A DNA stretch of 10,582 nucleotides from JBFELO01 sp041552055 (GCA_041552055.1 JBFELO010000154.1:1-10582), one strand, 5' to 3'; numbered from the stretch's first letter, positions 1 through 7,103 are shown. Translations and numbers: made by a program. The notes: a model not told the origin generated them from the sequence alone.

Positions 1-829
1 CTTCCGCACCCACGTGAAGCCCGAGCTGCGCGGCATCTCCGGACAGGACGAGTACGCCGACGGCATGGTCGAGCACGACTTGCACATCGGCAAGTTCCTG
101 GATCTGCTCGACGAGCTGAAGATCGCCGACAACACCATCGTGTTCTACTCCACCGACAACGGACCGCACTACAACACCTGGCCCGACGCCGCGGCCACGC
201 CTTTCCGGGGCGAAAAGAACACCAACTGGGAGGGCGGCTGGCGGGTGCCGGCCGCGGTGCGCTGGCCCGATAAGATCGCGCCCGGCTCGGTAACGAACGA
301 GATCGTCCACCACATGGACTGGCTGCCGACCTTCCTCGCCGCCGCCGGCGATCCGGACATCAAGGGCAAGCTCGAGGCGGGCGGCGTCCAGGCGATCGGC
401 CGCTCCTACAAGGTGCACCTCGACGGCTACAACATTCTGCCGCTGCTCACCGACGAGACCGAGGAGAGCCCACGTCACGAGATCTTCTACTTCTCCGACG
501 ACGGCGACCTGACCGCCCTGCGCTACGACGACTGGAAGCTGATCTTCATGGAGCAGAAGACGACGGGCACCTTTCGGGTGTGGATGGAGCCGTTCGTGCC
601 GCTTCGGGTGCCGCTGATCTTCAACCTGCGGCGGGACCCGTACGAACGGTCACAGATCACCTCCAACACCTACTTCGACTGGCTGCTCGACCGCGCCTAC
701 CTGCTGGTCCCTGCCCAGGCCTACGTCGCGAACTTCCTCACGACTTTCCAGGAGTTCCCGCCACGCCAGAAGGCGGCCAGCTTCAGCCTCGACCAGGTGA
801 TGGAGAAGCTCTCGCCGCCGGGCGGTTGA
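1..829 (+). CDS. Sulfatase (arylsulfatase-like), C-terminal part, cut by the window edge
   Basis: This is the C-terminal part of a type I sulfatase, which hydrolyses sulfate esters and belongs to the alkaline phosphatase superfamily. The frame is already open at base 2 and reads FRTHVKPE before the GTG at 14, so that GTG is an internal valine and the true start lies left of the window. Visible family marks are the metal-binding STDNGPH (Asp at 155-157, Asn at 158-160) and RGEKNTNWEGG, whose Lys (215-217) matches the active-site lysine of arylsulfatases. VPAAVRWPDKI and HHMDWLPTFLAAAG follow, then the usual C-terminal FNLRRDPYER. The CxPxR box that becomes the formylglycine nucleophile is upstream and not visible, so activity cannot be judged. 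The substrate is unknown. The gene runs convergently towards the flavoprotein-like gene at 974-1444. Confidence 0.93.
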   Translation, partial: FRTHVKPELRGISGQDEYADGMVEHDLHIGKFLDLLDELKIADNTIVFYSTDNGPHYNTWPDAAATPFRGEKNTNWEGGWRVPAAVRWPDKIAPGSVTNEIVHHMDWLPTFLAAAGDPDIKGKLEAGGVQAIGRSYKVHLDGYNILPLLTDETEESPRHEIFYFSDDGDLTALRYDDWKLIFMEQKTTGTFRVWMEPFVPLRVPLIFNLRRDPYERSQITSNTYFDWLLDRAYLLVPAQAYVANFLTTFQEFPPRQKAASFSLDQVMEKLSPPGG

Positions 830-839
830 TCGCACGGGC

Positions 840-966
840 AGGGCTTGTGGGCATGAGGGCGTGGGGGCATGAGGGCTTGACCAAAGCGTGCTGAAAAAAC
901 TCCTCACGCACTCAAGCCCAGCCCGGCATTCGGCACGAGTGCCGGGCGACCAAGCCCCCAAGCCCT
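840..966. repeat. Nested inverted repeats (CAAGCCC/GGGCTTG type) at a convergent junction
   Basis: The 144-base gap between the sulfatase stop and the end of the minus-strand gene is mostly repeat. AGGGCTTG at 840-847 is the exact reverse complement of 959-966, and GGGCTTGA at 873-880 of 912-919. CAAGCCC occurs at 913, 951 and 959. The 12-mer GGGCATGAGGGC is repeated directly at 849-860 and 865-876. These arms can fold around the central GC hairpin at 921-947. This looks like a REP/MITE-like non-coding element. No convincing gene is present in the gap. Confidence 0.7.
921..947. terminator. GC-rich stem-loop, possible bidirectional terminator
   Basis: GCCCGGCA at 921-928 pairs perfectly with TGCCGGGC at 940-947 across an 11-base loop. 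A second pairing inside it (CGGCA 931-935 with TGCCG 940-944) is also possible. It lies between two genes that end towards each other, where a shared terminator is expected. No T-run follows on either strand, so it is not a textbook intrinsic terminator. Confidence 0.4.
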
Positions 967-973
967 CTGAGCG

Positions 974-1444
974 TCAATCCAGCAGCTGTCGCAGGCTATC
1001 GGTCATGAGGTTGACCGTGCGTGCGAAACCCGCGATCAGTCGTCCGCGTTCGAACGGCAGACGGAACAGCTCGAAGTCGCCGAGCGCGAAGGTCGAGGTG
1101 CTCTCGGGGAAGCGTTCGGTGTACGTCCGACGCGCCATCGAGTATGCGGGCGTGCCCCGCGCGAGCAGCTCGGCCGCACCCTTGTACCGTACCCGGGCGA
1201 GTTGGCCCGGCGGCGAGTCAACGGTGTCGGGCTCGTGGATCAGTACCGCGAATGGGACCCCGTCGGCCAAGACCCGGCCGTGGGGAGCCAGTCGCGACAC
1301 GTGGATGACTGCGGCCGCCAGGTCGGGCTCGATGGCGAACGGCAAGATGCCGATCACGGGCTCGCCCTCCGACACCACGGCGAGCGACAACACGCTTCGT
1401 TCCGTGAGCAACGCGCGCAGCGTTGCGGCATCCTCCATCTTCAT
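974..1444 (-). CDS. HugZ-like / pyridoxamine 5'-phosphate oxidase family protein
   Basis: A 156-residue protein that resembles the FMN-binding split-barrel family (pyridoxamine-phosphate oxidase-like, HugZ type). Its members include haem-utilisation proteins and many uncharacterised flavin or haem binders. The N-terminal half has the family pattern of a short helix (DAATLRALLTERS) followed by strands SLAVVSEGEPVIGILPFAI and VIHVSRLAPHGRVL. The C-terminal part has the characteristic ARVRYKGAAELL, RRTYTERFPES, TFALGDFELFRLPFERGRLIAGFART and a final helix NLMTDSLRQLLD. The ATG at 1444 is preceded by GGAGG with a 7-base spacer, so it is preferred over the ATG two codons later. The gene is transcribed divergently from moxR and convergently with the sulfatase. 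The cofactor and substrate are not shown by the sequence, and haem binding is only one possibility. Confidence 0.8.
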   Translation of the reverse strand: MKMEDAATLRALLTERSVLSLAVVSEGEPVIGILPFAIEPDLAAAVIHVSRLAPHGRVLADGVPFAVLIHEPDTVDSPPGQLARVRYKGAAELLARGTPAYSMARRTYTERFPESTSTFALGDFELFRLPFERGRLIAGFARTVNLMTDSLRQLLD

Positions 1445-1516
1445 GACCCGGCCTCCGACGCGATCAGTGTAGCGAACGCCTCACGCTCGAGGAAATGCGG
1501 ACGCCACGCGATCGAG

Positions 1517-1546
1517 TTGAGAATGCCGCAACGACCCGTGTAATAT
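1517..1546 (+). promoter_or_regulatory. Sigma70-like promoter for the moxR-bat operon
   Basis: TTGAGA at 1517-1522 is a one-mismatch -35 box. It is followed by TGTAATAT at 1539-1546, which gives a -10 of TGTAAT after 16 bases or TAATAT after 18 bases. Transcription would begin around 1550, shortly before the Shine-Dalgarno GGAGG at 1566-1570. This AT-rich block stands out in a GC-rich 132-base divergent intergenic region. On the other strand only a weak -10-like TACACT (plus positions 1466-1471) is seen for the flavoprotein-like gene. Confidence 0.5.
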
Positions 1547-1576
1547 CGTCCGATTCGAACCCTCCGGAGGCGATTG

Positions 1577-2545
1577 ATGACCGCACGCGACCAGATTCTC
1601 GACCTCAAACAACGGATGGGCCGCTCGATTATCGGCCAAGAGCACATCGTCGAGCGGTTGATCATCGGCCTGCTCGCCAACGGCAACCTGCTGGTCGAGG
1701 GGCTTCCCGGGCTGGCCAAGACCAGGGCGGTCAAGAGCCTGGCGAAGAACATGGAGGCGGACTTCAGCCGAATCCAGTTCACGCCCGACCTGCTGCCGTC
1801 TGACGTGACCGGCACCCAGGTGCTGTACTCGGAGGGTGGCAAGGACGTGTTCCGGTTCGAACCCGGCCCGATCTTCGGAAACATCGTGCTCGCCGACGAG
1901 ATCAACCGGGCGCCGGCCAAGGTCCAGGCGGCGCTGCTCGAGGCCATGGAGGAGCGCACGGTGACCGTGGCCGGAGAGACCCACCGACTGCCCGATCTGT
2001 TCATGGTCATGGCGACCCAGAATCCGGTGGAGCAGGAAGGCACCTACCCGCTGCCCGAGGCACAGATGGACCGTTTCCTGATGCACGTGCTCATCGACTA
2101 CCCGCCGCAGGAGCGCGAGGGCGAGATCATCCGTCTCGTCCGCGACGAGTCCGGGTCGTCGAACGCAGCGAGAAGACTGCAGCCGATCCCCCAGCAGGCG
2201 GTGTTCGACTCCCGTACCGAGATCCACGGCATCCACATCGCCGACGGCATCGACTCCTACATCGTCGACCTGGTCTGGGCGACGCGGGTTCCCGAGAGGT
2301 ACTCCGACGACCTGCGAAAGTGGATTCACGTCGGCGCCAGCCCGCGCGGCGGCATCGCGCTGGACAAGGCCTCCCGCGCACACGCCTGGCTCCAGGGGCG
2401 CGATCACGTAACGCCGGACGACGTCCGTGCGGTCGTCCACGACTGCCTGCGCCACCGCCTGATGCTCAGCTATGAGGCGAACGCCGCGGGAATGACGGCA
2501 AACGACGTCGTCACCGAGATCGTCAAAAACGTGGCCGTGGCGTGA
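1577..2545 (+). CDS. moxR: MoxR-family AAA+ ATPase
   Basis: A 322-residue AAA+ ATPase of the MoxR family, thought to act as a chaperone or remodeller for VWA-domain partner proteins. The Walker A motif is the MoxR form GLPGLAKT (residues 42-49, Lys48). Walker B is IVLADEINRAPAKVQAALLEAM (Asp107, Glu108), and the sensor 1 region is MATQNPVEQEGTYPLPEAQMDRF. The C-terminal lid helix bundle contains GASPRGGIALDKASRAHAWLQGRDHVTPDDV, also standard. The length fits the family. The ATG at 1577 follows GGAGG (1566-1570) by 6 bases; a TTG one codon earlier is less likely. It is the first gene of the operon. The VWA partners it would act on, DUF58, BatA and BatB, are all downstream, but here the phosphatase gene separates moxR from DUF58, which normally follows it directly. 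Confidence 0.96.
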   Translation: MTARDQILDLKQRMGRSIIGQEHIVERLIIGLLANGNLLVEGLPGLAKTRAVKSLAKNMEADFSRIQFTPDLLPSDVTGTQVLYSEGGKDVFRFEPGPIFGNIVLADEINRAPAKVQAALLEAMEERTVTVAGETHRLPDLFMVMATQNPVEQEGTYPLPEAQMDRFLMHVLIDYPPQEREGEIIRLVRDESGSSNAARRLQPIPQQAVFDSRTEIHGIHIADGIDSYIVDLVWATRVPERYSDDLRKWIHVGASPRGGIALDKASRAHAWLQGRDHVTPDDVRAVVHDCLRHRLMLSYEANAAGMTANDVVTEIVKNVAVA

Positions 2546-2607
2546 GCTCGGAGAACAGAGGTCGTGAAGAGCGCCACGCTCCATCAAAGACAAAAGGAGT
2601 ATCCGTG

Positions 2608-4341
2608 ATGAATGCGTGCCTCGCTCTGGCCAAGACCTCGCCGGCGATGATCCCTACCGTGGTCTTACTCGGTGCCGGGTGGCTCCTTCCGACGGCCACC
2701 GCCAGCTCAGAAGAACGTGCGTCAGCACCTCGCCTGATCGTGCAGATCACCGTGGACCAGCTGCGTGGCGACCTGCCGACGCGGTACCACAACCGATTGG
2801 GTGAAGGTGGATTGAGGTGGTTGCTCGAAAACGGGGTACGCTACGCCAACGCCCACTACGATCACGCCAACACCGAGACGATCGTCGGTCATGCCTGCCT
2901 GGCCACCGGGGCCGAGCCCCGCGTCCACGGCATGGTCGCCAACGTGTGGCTCGACCGCGGTCTCGGCCGGCTGGTCTACAACATCGAGGACCCGAAGGTA
3001 CGCCTCCTCACCGCCGACGCCGACGTCGACGCCACGACCGAAATCGACCCGACGCAGCGGGCGGCCAAGGTCGAGGGGCGGTCACCCTCGGCGATGCTCG
3101 TCTCCACCTTCGGCGACGAGCTGTCGATCAGGACCGCAGGCAAGGCGAAGGTCTTCGGGGTGTCGGTCAAGGACCGCGGCGCCGTCTCGATGGCGGGCCA
3201 CACCGGCACTGCATACTGGTTTTCCAAGGCCTCGGGTGAGTTCGTCACCTCGAGCTACTACATGGAGCGCTACCCCGAGTGGGTCGCGGCGTGGAACTCC
3301 CAACGGTACCCCTCGCGCTACGCAGACAGCGACTGGACCCTCCTCCACGACCAGGCCACCTACCAGTACGGGGACGCCGACGACGAGCCGTGGGAGACCG
3401 CGCTGCCGGGCTGGGGACGCGTCTTCCCCCATCCCTACGGCTCGGCCGACGGCAGCATGTTCACCACCTTCCTGACCCTGAGCCCCGCCGGCGACGAGCT
3501 GACCCTCGACTTCGCCCTCGAGCTGATCGACAACGAGGACCTGGGATCGGACGACGTGCCTGACTACCTCGCGATCAGCTTTTCCTCGACCGACTACGTG
3601 GGACACGTCTTCGGCCCCTCGAGCCTCGAGGCCGAGGACAACATCCTGCGCCTCGACCGGACGCTCGCCCGCCTCCTCGCGGCGCTTGACGACAGGGTTG
3701 GGCTCGAGAACACGGTGATCGTCCTATCGGCGGACCACGGCGGTCCCGAGGCGCCGGGCGCCCTGACCGAGCTCGGCCTCGACGCTGACTACGTCGACCC
3801 GTCGAGATGGGACCGGGCGCCGGCCATCGCAACCCTCAAACAGCGCTTCGGAGTCGGCGAGGAGCTCATCGATCAGTACTTCCACCCCTACCTGTACCTC
3901 AACCGTGAACTCATCGCCGCCAAGGGCCTGGATCAGGCCGACATCGAGCGGGCGGTGGCCGAGGTCCTGACCGACTTCGACGGCGTGGCGCTGGCGGTCT
4001 CGAGCAGCACGCTGAGCACCGGCAATCTGCCCGACACACCGATCCTGCGGTCGGTACTCAACAACTTCAACCCCAAACGCTCGGGCGACATCTACGTGGT
4101 CTTCGAGCCCCACCGCTTCATCAACGACTTCGACGGTCTGGTGGTGGCCTGCACCCACGGCTCGCCGTGGTCCTACGACACCTACGTGCCGGTGATTTTC
4201 GCCGCACCGGGGGTGCCGCCGCAGACTGTCCACCGCCGCATCAGCCCCCTCGACATCGCTCCGACCCTGGCTGCCGTGGTCGGCGCCAAACCGCCGTCCG
4301 GTGCCGAGGGCAACCCATTGCCCGAGGTGGTTGATAACTGA
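2608..4341 (+). CDS. PafA-like secreted alkaline phosphatase (Thr-nucleophile)
   Basis: A 577-residue exported phosphomonoesterase-like enzyme of the alkaline phosphatase superfamily, closest in pattern to PafA of Elizabethkingia/Chryseobacterium. Residues 1-33 form a signal peptide (hydrophobic PTVVLLGAGWLLP, then ATASS). The catalytic set can be placed by spacing: Asp50 (QITVDQLRGD), nucleophile Thr91 (TETIVGHA) and Asn112 (GMVANVW), with 41 and 21 residues between them as in PafA. Lys188 and Arg190 (VKDRGA) match the PafA KxR pair. Asp329 and His333 (STDYVGH), Asp376 and His377 (LSADHGG) and His517 (CTHGSPW) complete a two-zinc site. The ATG at 2608 follows AGGAG (2595-2599) by 8 bases. 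A GTG at 2542 overlapping the moxR stop would add 22 polar residues before the signal peptide, so it was not chosen. The position inside a moxR-bat operon is unusual. Confidence 0.88.
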   Translation: MNACLALAKTSPAMIPTVVLLGAGWLLPTATASSEERASAPRLIVQITVDQLRGDLPTRYHNRLGEGGLRWLLENGVRYANAHYDHANTETIVGHACLATGAEPRVHGMVANVWLDRGLGRLVYNIEDPKVRLLTADADVDATTEIDPTQRAAKVEGRSPSAMLVSTFGDELSIRTAGKAKVFGVSVKDRGAVSMAGHTGTAYWFSKASGEFVTSSYYMERYPEWVAAWNSQRYPSRYADSDWTLLHDQATYQYGDADDEPWETALPGWGRVFPHPYGSADGSMFTTFLTLSPAGDELTLDFALELIDNEDLGSDDVPDYLAISFSSTDYVGHVFGPSSLEAEDNILRLDRTLARLLAALDDRVGLENTVIVLSADHGGPEAPGALTELGLDADYVDPSRWDRAPAIATLKQRFGVGEELIDQYFHPYLYLNRELIAAKGLDQADIERAVAEVLTDFDGVALAVSSSTLSTGNLPDTPILRSVLNNFNPKRSGDIYVVFEPHRFINDFDGLVVACTHGSPWSYDTYVPVIFAAPGVPPQTVHRRISPLDIAPTLAAVVGAKPPSGAEGNPLPEVVDN

Positions 4342-4357
4342 CGCCGGCTCTGCGGAC

Positions 4358-5332
4358 ATGAGACATCCCACCGTTCCCCCGCGACCCGTCATCGACTCCG
4401 GTGTTCGAGGTGTGTACGCCTCGCTCGACGAGCTGGCGCGGCTCGAGCACAAGGCCAGCGGCTACTCGTTCCTGCCCCGGCAGCCCGTGCACTCGCTGCT
4501 CAACGGCCGCCACTCGTCCCGGGTACGGGGGCGTGGTCTCGACTTCGAGGAGCTGCGCCACTACCAACAGGGCGACGATCCCCGCACCATCGACTGGCGG
4601 GTCAGCCAGCGAACGGGCGAGCCTCACGTCAGGGTTTTCACCGAGGAGCGTGACCGGCCCGCACTGCTCGTCGTCGACCAGAGACTCAACATGTTTTTCG
4701 GCACCCGCCGGGCGATGAAGTCGGTGGTGGCCGCCGAGCTGGCTGCGCTCGCGGCGTGGCGGGTGTTCGACCAGGGCGACCGCGTCGGAGGCCTGGCATT
4801 CTCGGACGCCGAAATTCGCGAGGTCCGGCCGCACCGGAGCCGCCGGCGGGTCATGCGGGTGCTCGGTGAGGTAATCGAGCTCAACCACAAGCTCCGAGTC
4901 GATGCTGCCATGGAAGACGCACCGCAGATGCTTGATCAGGTGCTCGGGCGGGTTGCCCGGATCGCGACTCATGACGCACTGATCATCGTCATTTCGGACT
5001 TCTTCGGCGCCGGCGACGCAACCCGTGAGCTGCTGACGCGGCTCGCCGCGCATAACGACGTCCTGTGCGCCCTGCTGTACGACCCCATCAAGACGTCACT
5101 GCCGGACGCCGGCCGCCTGGTGGTGTCGCGCGGCGAGCTGCAACTCGAGCTCGATACGACCCGTGGCAAAGAGATGCGAGGGTTGACCGAGTACTTCGCG
5201 GATGATCTGCTGGCCACCAAGGACGTCCTCGCGAAGGTTGGCGTGCCCGTGCTGTTGATCGACACCGTGGAGGACCCGGCCGAGCAGATTCGGCGCCAGC
5301 TGGGGTACGTGCCGCGGGGCGGGAGGGGTTGA
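4358..5332 (+). CDS. DUF58 family protein
   Basis: A 324-residue DUF58 protein, a cytoplasmic VWA-related partner usually encoded next to moxR. The diagnostic motif ELRHYQQGDDPRTIDW spans residues 65-80 (GDD at 72-74, Arg76, Asp79, Trp80), just after RGLDFEE. A VWA-like core follows, with strand ALLVVDQRLNM and later DALIIVISDFFGAG. The ATG at 4358 lies 16 bases after the phosphatase stop, and the conserved reading starts near SLDELARLEHKASGYSF. No strong Shine-Dalgarno is seen, which suggests translation coupled to the upstream gene. An in-frame upstream start at 4301 would lie inside the phosphatase gene and is less likely. The stop (TGA 5330-5332) overlaps the start of a 20-codon ORF in the repeat that follows. 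Confidence 0.93.
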   Translation: MRHPTVPPRPVIDSGVRGVYASLDELARLEHKASGYSFLPRQPVHSLLNGRHSSRVRGRGLDFEELRHYQQGDDPRTIDWRVSQRTGEPHVRVFTEERDRPALLVVDQRLNMFFGTRRAMKSVVAAELAALAAWRVFDQGDRVGGLAFSDAEIREVRPHRSRRRVMRVLGEVIELNHKLRVDAAMEDAPQMLDQVLGRVARIATHDALIIVISDFFGAGDATRELLTRLAAHNDVLCALLYDPIKTSLPDAGRLVVSRGELQLELDTTRGKEMRGLTEYFADDLLATKDVLAKVGVPVLLIDTVEDPAEQIRRQLGYVPRGGRG

Positions 5333-5394
5333 TGCCCAATTGTCATCCTCATCGTCATCGTCATCGTTCTCTGATTGCGATCGGGAGTCGATGA
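5332..5394 (+). CDS. 20-codon ORF in the ATCGTC palindrome, doubtful
   Basis: An ATG overlaps the DUF58 stop (TGATG at 5330-5334) and opens a 20-residue frame reading MPNCHPHRHRHRSLIAIGSR before TGA. The His-Arg alternation simply reflects the CATCGT repeat of the left palindrome arm. It may be translated by termination-reinitiation from DUF58, but there is no conservation evidence and it is probably a by-product of the repeat. Confidence 0.15.
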   Translation: MPNCHPHRHRHRSLIAIGSR

Positions 5395-5407
5395 CGATGA
5401 GGATGAC
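5342..5407. repeat. 19-bp perfect inverted repeat, ATCGTC type
   Basis: The arm at 5342-5360 is the exact reverse complement of 5389-5407, with a 29-nt sequence (5361-5388 plus flank) as loop. The arms are built from CATCGT/GACGAT units. It fills most of the 105-base gap between DUF58 and DUF4381. In RNA it would form a long stem that could pause RNA polymerase, protect the mRNA or be cut by RNase III. No T-run follows, so complete termination is not expected. Confidence 0.85.
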
Positions 5408-5437
5408 CAGCGCGAGACGAGGTGGGAGCGCGAGAGA

Positions 5438-5950
5438 ATGAACCCGACCCCCGCCCCGATTCCGGAGGACTTCGGCAACCCGTGGATGGCGAACCTGACC
5501 GAGATCGGACTTCCCGATCCGGTGCCGTGGTGGCCGCCGGCACCGGGTTGGTACGTCGTCGCGGGCCTCCTCGTTCTGGGGCTGTTGTGGCAGGCATGGC
5601 GGTTGCTCCACCGCTGGCAGGCGAACGCCTACCGGCGCGAGGCGCTCTCCGAGCTGCGCGACATCGAGGCCAGCGGGGTGGATGCGCTCGTGCGGCTTCC
5701 CGCCCTGTTGAAACGTTCGGCACTCTCGGCCTACCCGCGCGCGGCTGTCGCGAGCCTGTCAGGCGACGCGTGGCTGGGCTTCCTCGACGGCTGCCTTGGA
5801 ACGACCGACTTCACACGAGGTCCGGGCCGTCCGCTCGCGGAGCTCGCGTACGACCCTGCAGCGGCAGCTCGACTGTCCGGCAGCGACGTCCGGTCGCTCG
5901 TCCGCCTCGCACAGCGCTGGGTGCGTCGCCACCAGAGAGTGAGCCCATGA
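5438..5950 (+). CDS. DUF4381 family membrane protein
   Basis: A 170-residue protein of the DUF4381 family, small single-span proteins encoded in moxR-bat operons. The family signature LPDPVPWWPPAPGW occupies residues 25-38 and runs straight into a transmembrane segment at about 38-57 (YVVAGLLVLGLLWQAWRLL). The rest is a helical cytoplasmic domain with REALSELRDIEASG and LPALLKRSALSAYPR. Near the end are WLGFLDG and VRRHQRVSP. The ATG at 5438 follows GGGAG (5424-5428) by 9 bases. A TTG at 5375 would add an acidic stretch encoded by the palindrome arm and is not favoured. Its molecular role is unknown; by context it is part of the Bat membrane complex. Its stop overlaps the ATG of the 36-codon ORF at 5947 (ATGA). 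Confidence 0.88.
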   Translation: MNPTPAPIPEDFGNPWMANLTEIGLPDPVPWWPPAPGWYVVAGLLVLGLLWQAWRLLHRWQANAYRREALSELRDIEASGVDALVRLPALLKRSALSAYPRAAVASLSGDAWLGFLDGCLGTTDFTRGPGRPLAELAYDPAAAARLSGSDVRSLVRLAQRWVRRHQRVSP

Positions 5951-6057
5951 TGGCCAAGAAGACGCACGAAGAGGCACCACGAGAGGCTCGGCCGCTTTCT
6001 GTGTGCCTTTTTGTGCCTTTTCGTGGCCATTCCCTGGTTCCGGGGGCTGAATGCTGA
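5947..6057 (+). CDS. 36-codon ORF bridging DUF4381 and batA
   Basis: The ATG sits in an ATGA overlap with the DUF4381 stop, and the stop (TGA 6055-6057) lies just inside batA, whose ATG is at 6051. The product would be 36 residues: a charged start (MMAKKTHEEAPREARP) followed by a hydrophobic stretch (LSVCLFVPFRGHSLVPGAEC). Almost all of it is encoded by a GGCACGAA-type hairpin. The two overlaps would allow ribosomes to pass from DUF4381 to batA through the repeat by termination-reinitiation. Whether the peptide has its own function is unknown. Confidence 0.3.
   Translation: MMAKKTHEEAPREARPLSVCLFVPFRGHSLVPGAEC
5950..6030. repeat. GGCACGAA/TTCGTGCC hairpin, copy 1
   Basis: The left arm begins ATGGCCAAGAAGACGCACGA at 5950; the right arm ends CCTTTTCGTGGCCAT at 6030. 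About 23 of the first 28 positions of the two arms are complementary, and several of the mismatches become G-U pairs in RNA. The element occupies the gap between DUF4381 and batA. It belongs to the same family as the repeats at 8516-8594 and 9216-9288. Confidence 0.85.
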
Positions 6058-7103
6058 CCTTCGCCCACCCGTGGCTGGCGCTGCTGCTCCCCCTCCCACT
6101 GCTGGCACGGCTGTTCCTACCGCCCTACCGCGAGGCGCGCGAGTCGGTGCGGGCACCGTTCTTCGACGAGATGACGCGGCAGCTGGGCGTCGAGCCCATT
6201 CCGGGTGCGGTCGTGGCCCGACGTACCCTCCTTCAGATGGTGCTGCTGTTCCTGGCATGGCTTCTCGTCATCGCCGCCCTCGCGCGTCCGCAGTGGGTCG
6301 GGGAACCGATCGAGCAGATTCAGTCCGCACGCGACCTGATGATGCTGGTCGACCTGTCGGGCTCGATGGAGGTCACCGATTTCGTCAGCGATGCCGGCGA
6401 GCGGATCGATCGCCTGTCGGCGGTGAAGGAGGTTCTCCGGGACTTCGTCGCCAGGCGGGAGACCGACCGCCTGGGCCTGATCGTGTTCGGCAATGCGGCC
6501 TTCGTCCAGGTGCCGTTCACCCTCGACCACGCGGTGTTCCTCGAGCTTCTCGACGAGGTCCAGGTCGGCATGGCCGGCCCGCAGACCATGCTCGGCGACG
6601 CCCTCGGGCTGGCGGTCAAGGCGTTCGACGCCTCCCAGGCCGAGCAGAAGACGGTCATCATGCTCACTGACGGCAACGACACCGGCTCCAAGGTGCCGCC
6701 GCCGACTGCCGCCGAGCTCGCTGCCAAACGCGGCCTCACCGTGCACGTCATCGGGGTCGGTGATCCCTCTTCCGCCGGCGAGCAGCCGCTCGACGAAGCG
6801 ACGCTGCGCGCGATCACCGATACCACCGGCGGGGGCTTCTTCAGGGCGGAGGATCGTCCCGGCCTCGACGCCGTCTACGCCGAGATCGACGCCCTGGAGC
6901 CGTTGGACTACGAGACGTTGTCGTACCGGCCGACATTCGAGCTCTACCACTTCCCACTCGGGGCGTTCCTTGTGATAAGCGTGGGATATCACCTCGTCAT
7001 GGCAGTGTGGTCTTTTGCGTCAACCATCCGGGACAGGTCGGGCAACGGAGAGTTCAGTGTTCAGAGCTCAGAGTTCAGACGAAGTGAGAGGAGCCTTCCG
7101 TGA
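6051..7103 (+). CDS. batA: VWA-domain membrane protein BatA
   Basis: A 350-residue inner-membrane protein with a von Willebrand A domain, the BatA subunit of the Bat system. Two N-terminal membrane segments (residues about 5-23 and 62-82, the latter ending ALARPQWVG) are followed by the VWA domain. Its metal-ion-dependent adhesion site is complete: DLSGS (Asp101, Ser103, Ser105), Thr179 (QTMLGDAL) and Asp207 (MLTDGND). A third membrane segment lies near residues 302-322. The ATG at 6051 directly follows an in-frame TGA, has GGGGG just upstream and overlaps the stop of the 36-codon ORF. The last 17 or so residues (EFSVQSSEFRRSERSLP) are encoded largely by the left heptamer array of the inserted four-helix-bundle cassette, so the native C-terminus was probably replaced. 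The stop overlaps the next start (GTGA). Confidence 0.94.
   Translation: MLTFAHPWLALLLPLPLLARLFLPPYREARESVRAPFFDEMTRQLGVEPIPGAVVARRTLLQMVLLFLAWLLVIAALARPQWVGEPIEQIQSARDLMMLVDLSGSMEVTDFVSDAGERIDRLSAVKEVLRDFVARRETDRLGLIVFGNAAFVQVPFTLDHAVFLELLDEVQVGMAGPQTMLGDALGLAVKAFDASQAEQKTVIMLTDGNDTGSKVPPPTAAELAAKRGLTVHVIGVGDPSSAGEQPLDEATLRAITDTTGGGFFRAEDRPGLDAVYAEIDALEPLDYETLSYRPTFELYHFPLGAFLVISVGYHLVMAVWSFASTIRDRSGNGEFSVQSSEFRRSERSLP
7049..7078. repeat. Left CTGAACW heptamer array
   Basis: About 4.3 units of the heptamer on the minus strand, with one G-for-A change (CTGAGCT). It lies inside batA and encodes part of the BatA tail, EFSVQSSEF. Confidence 0.8.

Noticed and set aside
14..829. GTG at 14 as the sulfatase start
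   Set aside because: The frame is open further left and encodes family-typical sequence (THVKPE), and the catalytic N-terminal half is missing, so the gene is cut by the window edge.
1481..2593. Long minus-strand open frame of 370 codons opposite moxR
   Set aside because: The plus strand carries an unmistakable MoxR ATPase. The minus frame is an antisense by-product of high-GC codon use with no recognisable domain.
2542..2607. GTG at 2542 as the phosphatase start (overlapping the moxR stop)
   Set aside because: It would put 22 polar residues before a good signal peptide, and a proper Shine-Dalgarno precedes the ATG at 2608.
5342..5407. CRISPR array from repeated short units
   Set aside because: The units are 6-8 bases, arranged as inverted arms without spacers of regular length, and there are no cas genes.
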